Assembly: GCA_963969285.1 (NCBI GenBank) | Contig: OZ017740.1 | Span: forward strand, 205,014,055-205,078,054 | Source of the DNA: Odontomyia ornata | Lineage: Eukaryota > Arthropoda > Insecta > Diptera > Stratiomyidae | DNA: 64,000 nt | Reading direction: 5' to 3' | In this document: in pieces, positions 36,822-46,263 of the stretch | How positions within the stretch are numbered: the first letter of the stretch is position 1 | How the letters are laid out: each line of letters opens with the position of its first letter | Translations under genes and position numbers: made by a program | Notes under the pieces: model-generated | What the model was told of the DNA's origin: nothing | What the model saw: only the letters and a program-made list of their open reading frames with translations | Databases searched by the model: none

Positions 36822-38713
36822 CTTTGTAGAATAATTTTACAAAACCCAACTAGTTTCGCGACCAGTCTGTCCGTCTGTCCGTCTGTCCATCTGTCCGTCT
36901 GTCCGTCTGTCCGTCTGTCCGTCTGTCCGTCTGTCCGTCTGTCCGTCTGTCCGTCTGTCCGTCTGTCCGTCTGTCCGTCTGTCCGTCTGTCCGTCTGTCC
37001 GTCTGCCCGTCTGTCCGTCTGTCCGTCTGTCCGTCTGTCCGTCTGTCCGTCTGTCCGTCTGTCCGTCTGTCCGTCTGTCCGTCTGTCCGTCTGTCCGTCT
37101 GTCCGTCTGTCCGTCTGTCCGTCTGTCCGTCTGTCCGTCTGTCCGTCTGTCCGTCTGTCCGTCTGTCCGTCTGTCCGTCTGTCCGTCTGTCCGTCTGTCC
37201 GTCTGTCCGTCTGTCCGTCTGTCCGTCTGTCCGTCTGTCCGTCTGTCCGTCTGTCCGTCTGTCCGTCTGTCCGTCTGTCCGTCTGTCCGTCTGTCCGTCT
37301 GTCCGTCTGTCCGTCTGTCCGTCTGTCCGTCTGTCCGTCTGTCCGTCTGTCCGTCTGTCCGTCTGTCCGTCTGTCCGTCTGTCCGTCTGTCCGTCTGTCC
37401 GTCTGTCCGTCTGTCCGTCTGTCCGTCTGTCCGTCTGTCCGTCTGTCCGTCTGTCCGTCTGTCCGTCTGTCCGTCTGTCCGTCTGTCCGTCTGTCCGTCT
37501 GTCCGTCTGTCCGTCTGTCCGTCTGTCCGTCTGTCCGTCTGTCCGTCTGTCCGTCTGTCCGTCTGTCCGTCTGTCCGTCTGTCCGTCTGTCCGTCTGTCC
37601 GTCTGTCCGTCTGTCCGTCTGTCCGTCTGTCTGTCTGTCCGTCTGTCCGTCTGTCCGTCTGTCCGTCTGTCCGTCTGTCCGTCTGTCCGTCTGTCCGTCT
37701 GTCCGTCTGTCCGTCTGTCCGTCTGTCCGTCTGTCCGTCTGTCCGTCTGTCCGTCTGTCCGTCGGTCCGTCCGTCCGTCCGTCCGTCCGTCCGTCCGTCC
37801 GTCCGTCCGTCCGTCCGTCCGTCCGTGTGTCACAGCACTTTTTCACGCAAACTACATAAGCTAGAAACATCAAATTTTGTATGCAGGTGTAAAGTGGTGC
37901 TCTCTTCAAAATTCACCCACAAAAAATTTTTTAAGGTAATTAAGGGGGGGTTCCCCCCACATAGGGGAGAGGCCCTCGAAAAGAAAATTTCATCAAAGGT
38001 AGCCGATATGGGTATCAAATGAAAGGTCTTGATTAGAACCTTTCAAAACAGGTCTTAATTTGACACCTTTTTCCTTTGAGGGACGCGCAGGGAGGGGAAA
38101 TACACGAAAAATTTGTGTCCCCCCCTCGCGATTGGACACAGGTGATCCGAAAAATCTGACAAAAATTATGATGGTAGGTGTTTATGAGTACAACAACAAA
38201 AAATACTTTAGAAGTCGAAATTCGCTGAACTTTGTTAATAATAGTATGATATTCGAATTTCACATTTTTTCCAATAAAATCGCATTGGTACCCTTAAACT
38301 GAAAGAAATTCGACATTTTCGTAGCCCGTTTAAGGGTCCTTAAACTTTGTAAGTTTGATGAAAATCGAATGATATACACGGAAGTTAAAGCCATTAGAAA
38401 ATTACAAATTACAGCAATAATAACACAACACAAATTACAGCAACAATAACACATGATTTTGGTATTTTATGGACTTTCCATTTTCCAATAAGGTCAATTA
38501 CATTAATATTTTTGAGAATTCATGATTTGAGTGATTTTTGTCGGTTTGCAACAAAATGCCGACCGTTGAAAGTAGAAAAACAATGGATTTTCCTTTGAAG
38601 GTGCACATCTCTTTGACATATTTCTTGACGTTATTCATTGCTGGTGACATCATTTCTGAAGAGTTGGGTACAAAACTCTTCTAACATGACCGTAGGTCTG
38701 TTCACCCAACTTG
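36822..38713 (-). mobile_element. DINE-1/HINE-like repeat, copy c, with expanded (GTCY)n tract
   Basis: Same family in reverse. A degenerate hairpin lies near 36828-36850 (TTTGTA...TTACAAA), then the GTCY tract, then blocks colinear with copies a and b in reverse, ending ...CACCCAACTTG at 38713. More diverged than copies a and b. Confidence 0.7.
36862..37828. repeat. (CCGTCTGT)n satellite-like tract, about 110 octamers, then (CCGT)n
   Basis: An almost invariant 8-bp unit from about 36866 to 37762, followed by about 15 CCGT tetramers. I see only three odd units (CCATCTGT near 36888, a CCCGTCTG near 37004, CTGTCTGT near 37629). It lies where DINE copies a and b have a GACG/GACA tract of only about 30 bases. 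Open frames on both strands are a by-product of the period. Confidence 0.95.
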
Positions 38714-38744
38714 TTTTTAAATTTTTTGTGCACTAGAATACATC

Positions 38745-40324
38745 ATGACGCCCAAAATTTGTGAAATCAGTGCTGAGGAGAGGAAAGTTATGCTGAAACT
38801 TAAGGGCGAAGGGAAAACCTTGCGCGTAATTGGTCAAATTATTGGCAGAAAAATCTTCTCTGTCCAGTGTGTGGGGAAAACATTTAGTACAACTGGTTCG
38901 ATTTCGTCAAAGCCTCGTTGTGTTTGACCCTCCATACTGACTGAACGCGAAAAAAGAAACGTCTTGCAGGCAGTTAAAACGAATTCTAGAGTAACTGCTT
39001 CCCAAAATTGTTGCAAATATAAAAGACTATTTTGGCAAGGTTCTCCACGAAGATACCATACGACAAATACTAAAGAGAGATAGATATCGCTCACCCATAG
39101 CACGTAAGAAGCCATACATTACGAAAGTGAACAGGAAGAAACGTGTGGACTCCGCAAAAAATATATAAACAATGTAATAAACATAAGCAGTCGAGCAGCC
39201 TCGTGGTGATCAGGAGTGGCTGCTCCTGAAGAGATAAGGTGGACCCCGTCGAAACTGCTTAGTTTGTTGTTTTACTAGTGTAAAGTAAACTGCATCCGTC
39301 AAGTTTCCATCTTTTAGGCAGAGATGAGTGGTTCACTTCAGCCACTTTAACATCTTTACGTTTGACATTCCCCTTGTAATGCAACGACCTTCTTCGGTGA
39401 AAGTAACGGTTGCTTTTTGTGTAATGTTTGCGTTTGTCTCAAGCCTCTGTGTCCGCTAACTTTAACGAGGCAAAAAAAAAAAATATTGAATTACTGTAGA
39501 GTAGCTTAATTGACACCTAATAGAACTTTTCTAAAGACAATAAAAATTGATCGGTGCGTCTTTTAGAGTAGAGTACGCGTGATAAGTATTTTGTAGTGTA
39601 GCTTCGTGGCTCGACAAGAACCCGCCTCATATAATCACGCAAATGCTAGTCGTCAAGCACGCGTACGCGGTCGTTAAGCGAAGTTGTTTATAGCTTGCTG
39701 ACACTTATGCCAGACCATCGGCACCCGTGCCCTACACGGGCATAGACTTAAAATCATTACAACAAGCCACCAGAGCTTTGGGAACAAGTCCTATTCTCTG
39801 ACGAAAACAAATTTTGCCTATTTAGCATTAAAGGAAGAAAGTTAGTGTAGTGGAAGGGCGTTACTGCCATCGAAAAAGAAAGTCTCGTACCAACTGTGAA
39901 ACATGGTGGAGATGGTGTGATGGTCTGGGGGTGCATGGCGGCAAAAGGAGTTGGCCAACTTATGTTTATAGAATCAACTATGGATCAATACGTTTACCTT
40001 AATATTTTGAAGTTGAATTTGAAGCAAGCGTTCAGCAGTTGAGGCTTAGTGACGATTTCTGGTTCCAGCAAGATAATGATCCCAAGCACACAGCACACAA
40101 TGTGAAGCTTTGGTTGCTCTACAATACAAAACATCAACTGTGTACGCCCCTCCCAATCCCGAGACCTTAATTCCATTGAGCATTTGTGGGAGTTGTTGGA
40201 GCGCAGGATCCGTCAGCACAGCATATCCTCGAAGGAAATGCTGAAATGCTCCATGCCAAATCAACTTAAGGAGGTCCTTAAACGAAAAGGTTATCCCGAC
40301 AAGCTATTAAGTCCTGATATGTAA
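38745..40324 (+). pseudogene. TC3 transposase, interrupted by a solo LTR and stops
   Basis: Tc1 DD34E transposase. The N-terminus at ATG 38745 (MTPKICEISAEERKVMLKLK) is the HTH domain; a TGA at 38925-38927 follows KPRCV. The next part, ILTEREKR.VLQAVKTNSRV, reads on in frame. The frame then decays and is split at 39173 by the solo LTR. After it come KPPELWEQVLFSDENKFCLF (first Asp), GDGVMVWGCMAAKGVGQ, a broken second-acid region (QQDNDPKHTAH readable in a shifted frame near 40068-40098) and the end, EHLWELLERRIRQHSISS, with stop near 40322. At least three stops plus frame switches. Dead. Confidence 0.8.
39173..39761. mobile_element. Solo LTR (589 bp), TSD ACAA
   Basis: TGTAAT...ATTACA ends with ACAA at 39169-39172 and 39762-39765. 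It sits in the TC3 transposase between codons for ...AKN and NKPPELW. A polyadenylation-type AATAAA lies near 39538. No internal coding, so probably a leftover of LTR-LTR recombination. It is not similar to the other LTRs here as far as I can see; the strand is uncertain. Confidence 0.7.
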
Positions 40325-40583
40325 TAAAATGTTTGAATATTTCCGATTAATATTGTCATGTACGGATACTTTTTCTGGTTCGTTCAAGTGCGGCGTTTTT
40401 GTTTTTATTTTGTAAAATCTAGTTTTTGAAGGATTCCACCGGAAAAATTTATCGAAAAGATAGTTTCGTTAATGAGTAAATTTTGTTGCTTAAATATTTA
40501 AATGTAGCAGCCTTCTTTAGCATGAATTTCCCAATATGTTCATTTCTTTTGATGTTGTACGGATACCTTTTCTGGCAAGTGTA

Positions 40584-40740
40584 TGGAGGGCCCCCTTAAG
40601 TATCTTAAAATATTATTTATATACGGAAGCTTTCAAGAGGGCACCATTTATGGCTTACCTGCAAAGTTTCATCTCTCTAGCTCATGTGGTTTGCGAGAAA
40701 ACTTGCTGTAACGCACTGACGGATGGACGGACAGACGAAT
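40584..40740 (+). repeat. DINE-like fragment, copy d
   Basis: Blocks colinear with DINE 3' part: GGGCCCCCTTAAG, TTTCAAGAGGGCACCA, GCAAAGTTTCAT, GAGAAAACTTGCTGTAACGC, then (GACG)n-like GACGGATGGACGGACAGACG. It follows the TC3 right end directly. Confidence 0.6.
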
Positions 40741-41075
40741 AATTCAGTCTCTTTAATTAACTTTAAAACACTGTATATCTGTAGCAAATGTCGAATCCTT
40801 GTAACCTTATCCAGGGAAAACTCTACCTTCTTGTCGGGGCAACATATACTGATAGTCCGAATGAAAAACCTAATGATTCTTATCTAAATACTTAGGCGAT
40901 TCTGAAGGAGTGAAGTTAGCTGTGAGACATGTCTCGCTGTATTCGTTAGAAGGGCAAAATGGCTGCAAAATCCAGAAATCTTGCACACAGTTACAGTTTT
41001 TGCAATGAATCGATTCTTGGTACCTTTGTGGCTTGATAAGCTTTTGTTTGGGTATCTAATGTTGCCAATCTGTTT
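40741..41075. other. Unassigned flank of ERV1
   Basis: No gene recognised. Should be continuous with 61445 on before ERV1 inserted. Confidence 0.4.
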
Positions 41076-41079
41076 CTGG

Positions 41080-41694
41080 TGTTATGGACCATATACTCCA
41101 TTCACTCCCCTACTGATAAAATGTACATTGACCACATTGACCACGCACTTACCTTTACTCCCTTGTATCCAATTTCGCATACCAGCAGAATTTCAACTCG
41201 TTAAACGCATAAACAATTATTTATTCTAAGAAGACCATATTAATCAAAGCCCAAATTTAATAACTTTCCAGAACCATAGCAAAATGCCAAACACAGGAAA
41301 CAATCCATCTAAAAGTAGTAATATCCCATATGAGAGATTGTACTTTTGCGATATTTGCAGATCCGATAAACACAATTCACCAAATTGTGTTTACAATAAG
41401 AATCGCGACAAATCACTCAGCTCTACGAAGAAATCTTAAGATTTTAATTAATCCGTGACCAAAGGGATAAACAATTTTAACTTAATCTGCTAAAATCGTA
41501 TCAATGAAATTGATACATTTGTAAACAGTTGAGAGAGTGAAATTTGCGTGCAAGATTAGAAAATAGTTGCGAAATAGATTTATATAAACAAATAAGTCCT
41601 ATAAAAGGGCATTGGAATTGTGAATAAGAGGAGTTGTAAGTCGCTGGTTTCAAGTGTAAAGTTCAGTAAAGTAAAGTTCAGTAGTATACATATT
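41080..41694 (+). repeat. ERV1 5' LTR, first part
   Basis: TGTTATGGACCATATACTCC ... AGTATACATATTT, matching 60661 on. It resumes at 52996 after ULY1. It contains a short open stretch with two Cys pairs (YERLYFCDICRSDKHNSPNC near 41330), present in both LTRs. Confidence 0.85.
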
Positions 41695-42012
41695 TTGTTA
41701 CGGGGTATTGGAGACGGTAGCCAACCGAACTACCACTTAAACACCACCACCGGGAAACGTGTTCCGAAGGATGCACCCTCGAGCCAAACTGGGATAGGGA
41801 ACTTATGTATTGTACATAGTTTTAGTAAGGTTAGAAAATAATCAATTCTAATGCTAACATTTGCAATAGAGCAGATTTTAAATTCCCTTAAGCTAGATCA
41901 AATAAACAGCTTAAATTAGTTTAGCTAGGCTCGACGAAGTTCCCGATACCAATCCCGTAGGTGCACGGTTGCTCCACAACGACATCATCTGCGATCAACA
42001 AGTGCAAGAAAG

Positions 42013-42602
42013 ATGGCGAAAGTGTGTGGTGTGACGGTGGGATTTTGTGTGATTTTTCTCTTTAGTTTGGATTACTGCAATTCCTTCACAAATCAAAATA
42101 CATACGAAGCATATAAAATAGAGGGTTTAAAGCATTTCGACCTACCCACTATCCACCAAATTCAAAAACGCCAAGCCAATGCAAGTCCACAGTATGGACA
42201 AGTTCCTCCAACAGCAGATTTTAATAACAATGACCGATTGCTCACTAAAGACAATTCTGATGTGAAACAAGAGCCACCAGGCATGCTGGTGGATAGCGGT
42301 GGAAATGCTATTGCAAATGTAACACCAACTCCTGTTGTGAATGCAACAACAATACCGTCCATACGTGAAAAGCAATTATTAGGAGTAAATGTAAAGATTA
42401 TTCGATACCGAAGAAGCCGGAAATCGTATCGGAACCAATAAATCCAGTGCCTAAACTGACGAAGCTATCCACACCGAAGAAAGTGGATTTGTCAGCTATA
42501 GATCCAATGACGATACCCGATATTATAAAAGATGAAATTGATCAGCCGGAAAATAACACTAGGAACGAGTTGACTATGATCCAGAGTGCTGGGGATGCAT
42601 GA
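42013..42602 (+). pseudogene. Possible captured host gene fragment in ULY1 5' LTR (signal-peptide ORF)
   Basis: From ATG 42013 (AAGATGGCG, good context) a 142-residue frame runs to 42441. Residues 1-25 look like a signal peptide (basic start, then VGFCVIFLFSLDYCNSF). After it come KRQANASPQYGQVPP, N-glycosylation sites (NAS, NVT, NAT) and Pro-rich segments, features of a secreted or membrane protein, not of gag/pol/env. Near 42385-42395 the coding character moves to another frame, open to TGA at 42600-42602, with PKKPEIVSEPINPVPKL and KKVDLSAIDPMTIPD. No viral or transposase motif. I do not recognise the gene. The same stretch is at 50815 in the 3' LTR. Confidence 0.6.
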
Positions 42603-43395
42603 AACATCGAACGGACGCTATGGGTGGCAATCGCCCGAGACTGTGAGGACTGTAATACAAGAATATAATGATTCAGCCAACAAAGGACTTGCAAATTGGC
42701 TGTCCAAACATATAAAAACAACAAATTACCATCACTAACAGCAACAGTCCCAGTTCAGTTCGTTTATGACACAATGAATAAACCTTCAATTCTTGCTCCT
42801 AACAGCGGTGAGCATTTACATCAGCTACCAAACTTCTGATGGATAAAATAAGCGAGGCCCAAAATATCCAGCCCCAAAAGATGCAGCATCCGCCAAACTA
42901 CAGCGGATCTAACAACACCGCTGAATGGCGAAGATTATATTCACCAGGGCACCTGGATACCTGAAAAGAAGGAAAAAAGAAACACAAAGTGTCTTGTCCA
43001 AGGGATAAAGTATAAACGTGCTACTTATCTGATAATCCGCAGTGATCCATCCAAAATCCGAGAAACCGCCAGCTTCTTTACTGCACCAGACATAAACAAA
43101 ACAACATCTGTTTACACTTGGAAAACGTCAAATGTCCGTCACAGTGGCAATTCCGAAAACAATATCTACGCCTCCGAATTTCGGAAACACCAGTTGAAGT
43201 GTGGTGGAAATTGCGATGGAATTGCCCAATCGCACGAACCGGGTTACAATTTCAGCACGTTGGAGGAAAAATATAAGGTTCGATCCGAAACTAGCGGTGC
43301 TCAGTTGGGAGCGAGCTGATAAAAGGGCGAGGGACAAAGGAAAAGCCCTCTTTCCTTTTTGGGTGATCAGCACGTGGAGAAAGTAATAGAGAAAA

Positions 43396-43545
43396 GTGAA
43401 CATTGAGAAAGTAATTAAAAGTGAACATTGAGAAAGTAATTAAAAGTGAACATTGAGAAAGTAATTAAAAGTGAACATTGAGAAAGTAACCAAAAGTGAA
43501 CATTGAGAAAGTAATTAAAAGTGAACATTGAGAAAGGATTCGAAA
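43396..43545 (+). repeat. 25-bp tandem repeat, six copies, in ULY1 5' LTR
   Basis: GTGAACATTGAGAAAGTAAT starts at 43396, 43421, 43446, 43471, 43496 and 43521; unit 25 bases. One unit has CC for TT. The same array is in the 3' LTR from about 52198, with different unit variants. Confidence 0.95.
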
Positions 43546-44192
43546 CACGAACGTATGAAAAAGCGGGAGTTCGAAGGAAATCGGAAGGAAGAAAAAAAGA
43601 AGGAAACAAAGATTGGCTACTACAACGCGGGATAGTTTTCGCCGTGCAGTCAACGACGGGAACCCTAACAGGAGGCCTCCTCGTAGATAGGTGGAAGAGT
43701 AAGAGTTGTTGTTTTTTTGATTGTATAAAGAAAGAAAAGGAATATTATTTTTTTTTTGCTTAGTCAATTCCTTAATTAAAGGTAAAAGTAGCTGGAATTT
43801 TCTTTGTTTCCTTTTCCTTGTATTATATTCACAGGAGGAATTTCAGATACTTCTTTTTTTCCACAGGAAGTGTAAAGTTTGGCTCGGGGTGATATCGCGC
43901 GCGGAATCCGACAAAGTGGTGGTTTTTTTTGTATCCTTTGTGGTGTTTGAGTGGTGTGGAGTTGGCTGGGGAGATAGGGACCCCCCGAGTAGTGCCATTC
44001 GTTTTAATGCAAGGTGCGTCCACCTAACGAGCTTCGGCAAACCGCCTTACTCACTGCGCGGTCAAGTATGGGGCCTAGGCCAAAACGGTGAGTTGGCGCC
44101 CACGCCCGTCTGCGGCGAGCAAAGCCGGGACCGCAGGGCCCCCGTTGCCGGAGCACCCCAGTGGTCCGGGGTGACGAATTGGGGTGACAAAT

Positions 44193-44210
44193 TGGCGCCC
44201 AACGTGGGGC
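44193..44210 (+). promoter_or_regulatory. ULY1 primer-binding site (tRNA-Lys)
   Basis: TGGCGCCCAACGTGGGGC, three bases after the LTR; the standard tRNA-Lys complement. Confidence 0.85.
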
Positions 44211-44783
44211 GAAGCTTTGGTTGAGTGTAGTTAGAACGCTTATGTCTAAAAGGTGGTGATAGCTCAGGTGTTGAGGTGCTGTAGGAAGGTTTTCTTAATG
44301 AATCCCTCTTTTGGGAAACAAGAGTGGGTCCTGATAATTCAGGAAGACCAACTTGCCTAGGAAGTTACCTCTATTTCGGCCGGAAATAACTCGCGGAAGT
44401 TTGCGTGGAAAGTAATGTTTCGAGTGGTCCTCGCATCAGTGAATTTAAAGTGAAGTTAAAGTGAATGTGTCATTTTACGGGAGTTGAAAAGAAATTGTGT
44501 AAAATGAACCAAAACTGGAAGTGAAGCAAGTGTGAAGTGTGACGAGTGGGTAGAATTTCTTCTAGAGGTGATTTTACGCGGTGGTTCGTTATACGAAACA
44601 GTTTTGTTATATGAATTTAATTCTGTAATTCCATACATACCGTCCGTGTTTGTAAAATAACAAGAGGGAAAAAAAAACATTCTTTTATTTCGAATCATTT
44701 CGTTTGTTTCAATTAGGTTATAAGTTACCAATAAGTTGGTTTAAGTGAAGTCTGGTTTTATTTGAATTCATCAAGGAAATAAC
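44211..44783 (+). other. ULY1 leader
   Basis: About 570 bases of noncoding leader between PBS and gag start; a repeated GTGAAGTTAAAGTGAA-like region near 44450-44540. Confidence 0.5.
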
Positions 44784-46263
44784 ATGGCTAGCAAAATACT
44801 AATCAACAGGCTAAGCAAGGAGGAGATCCGAGGCCAGCCAACAGGAACGGTAGAAGAGATGAGGAAAACTCTTCGAGACGCAGTGAGGGGTGAGAGTTCA
44901 ATGGACGTTTCGCTGATTTTGACGAAGACTTCTCCTTTTTCACCGGAGGAGGATTTGGAGGCAGTGAAGGAAAAACTCCAAGAAGTGAAGGCGCTAATTG
45001 CGGAATTCTCGGGAACTCCACAAAGCTCAGACTTCCTGAAGATTAAGACTAAAATCGCTTTCGGCTTGCGGCGACTCGCGAACATAACTACGGAAGATGA
45101 AGAACAGGAGGAGATGGAAAATAAGCTCAAGAGTCAATTAGTGATGTTTATGAGCGCTTTGTTGGAGAAGGCCGAAAAAGGAATAGGAGTAGCAGATGCA
45201 AATGGGACGGTCAATGACGAACAGCTGGAATGTACTTGTATACAGCGGGAGTCCACCAATGGTCGAACGGAGGAAGAGCCTCCTGGTCAAGGGCTGGAAC
45301 AGAATCTCGAGTTAAACGACACTGCATCGCAGACAAGAGAACCCCTTACTCTACCAGAGGCGAACAAAACGGAGCAAGTGACAACTTCTCGAGGAGAGGG
45401 GAGTTCGGAAAGGTACAGGACGTTTCCCGATGGGGCCTGAAATATAGCGGAGACTCCGGATCCCTAAGCGCATTCCTGGAACGAGTCGAAGAAGTATGTC
45501 TGGCGAGAGGAGTGTCAACAGACCGACTATATCAGGCTGCGGTAGAGTTGTTTGAGGGTAGAGCACTGGTCTGGTTTCGGGCAAACCGCACCAGTATCGG
45601 TTCATGGGCGGAACTCGTAAAGGAATTACGTGCGGAGTTCCTACCACCCGACTATGATAAAAGGCTTCTGGAAGAAATCAAGCAGCGTACCCAGGGACCG
45701 GAGGAGTCCATGGGGATGTATGTGGCCACTATGGAGGGGTTGTTTAGGTGAAAGTTAACTCAGTGCGTTGAAGCCGAAAAATTAGAAATCATTCGAGGTA
45801 ATTTAACCCCCTTTTATCAGACACAATTAGCCCTAAAGGCAGTAGGGTCGATTGCGGAGTTGGTCAAACTGGGACGCACCCTGGAAGCTACCCGTGTCTC
45901 TGTGGACGCCTACCGGCCGCCACCACCGATGGAGGGATAACGTTTGTTGGAACCTGACCTCGCATATGTCGGGAGGAATAAGAATGTACGAGTAGCGGCT
46001 ATTCCTAGTGGAGGGATCCAGTGCTGGAATTGCAAGGCACAGGGGCATACATCCAGGGAATGTGTGGAACCAGCAAGGTGCTTTGGTTGTGGGCAGCCTG
46101 GGGCGCGGAGGGCAACCTGCCAGAACTGCTGCCGGAAAAGAGGTTCAGAAGCATCACGAGGGCGTAATGAAGGGAGTTCAGATAGTGGAAGGAGAATAGG
46201 TGGTAGCTCTGGCCAAGAGCCGTCTCAACGTCGGGGGCCGGGAAACTTGTCTCGTGCTCAGTA
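44784..46263 (+). pseudogene. ULY1 gag, frameshift and two stops
   Basis: Start ATG 44784 (MASKILINRLSKEEIRG). An N-terminal acidic/helical region runs to about 45300. The frame then switches near 45400-45430: the first frame ends TFPDGA at 45440, while the second carries the capsid region (YSGDSGSLSAFLERVEEVC, ALVWFRANRTSIGSW, EFLPPDYDKRLLEEI). Stops TGA 45749-45751 and TAA 45938-45940 interrupt it. The C-terminus has one good zinc knuckle (CWNCKAQGHTSREC, from 46022) and a second Cys-rich one where the His position is not conserved (CFGCGQPGARRATC). It ends TAG 46261-46263, after a GGGAAAC slippery site. Confidence 0.82.
46240..46246 (+). promoter_or_regulatory. -1 frameshift heptamer GGGAAAC (ULY1 gag-pol)
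   Basis: Gag codons CCG GGA AAC TTG give G GGA AAC in phase. The -1 frame from here is open through to the protease motif near 46402. Confidence 0.75.

Larger units (their letters stand above)
34714..40581 (+). mobile_element. Tc1-type transposon TC3 with IR/DR ends and four nested insertions
   Basis: Outer ends: CACTTGCCAGAAAAAGTATC at 34714 and, from the other strand at 40581, CACTTGCCAGAAAAGGTATC, each flanked by TA. A second copy of the AAAAGTATCCGTAC repeat lies inside each end: 36688 on (after a DINE insertion) and 40355-40375, about 205 bases inward on each side once the insertion is removed. Nested inside: DINE copy b (34925-36687) with its own TPRT insertion, DINE copy c (36822-38713), and a solo LTR (39173-39761). 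Confidence 0.85.
41695..44189 (+). repeat. ULY1 5' LTR (2495 bp)
   Basis: It carries, in order, a promoter-side region of about 320 bases, the signal-peptide ORF stretch (42013 on), more coding-like but broken sequence to about 43200, a 25-bp tandem repeat, A/T-rich runs, and a GC-rich end. Confidence 0.92.

Noticed and set aside
36806..37909. Long open frames on both strands (327-367 residues) over the octamer repeat
   Set aside because: The 8-bp unit has no stop in several frames, so the frames are a by-product of the repeat, with repeated eight-residue peptides and no domain.
39600..39770. tRNA- or rRNA-like hairpins in the solo LTR
   Set aside because: CACCCGTGCCCTACACGGGC forms a small hairpin, but there is no cloverleaf or rRNA match that I can support.
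43396..43545. Possible CRISPR-like array
   Set aside because: The 25-bp units are head to tail with no unique spacers, in an LTR of a eukaryotic retroelement.
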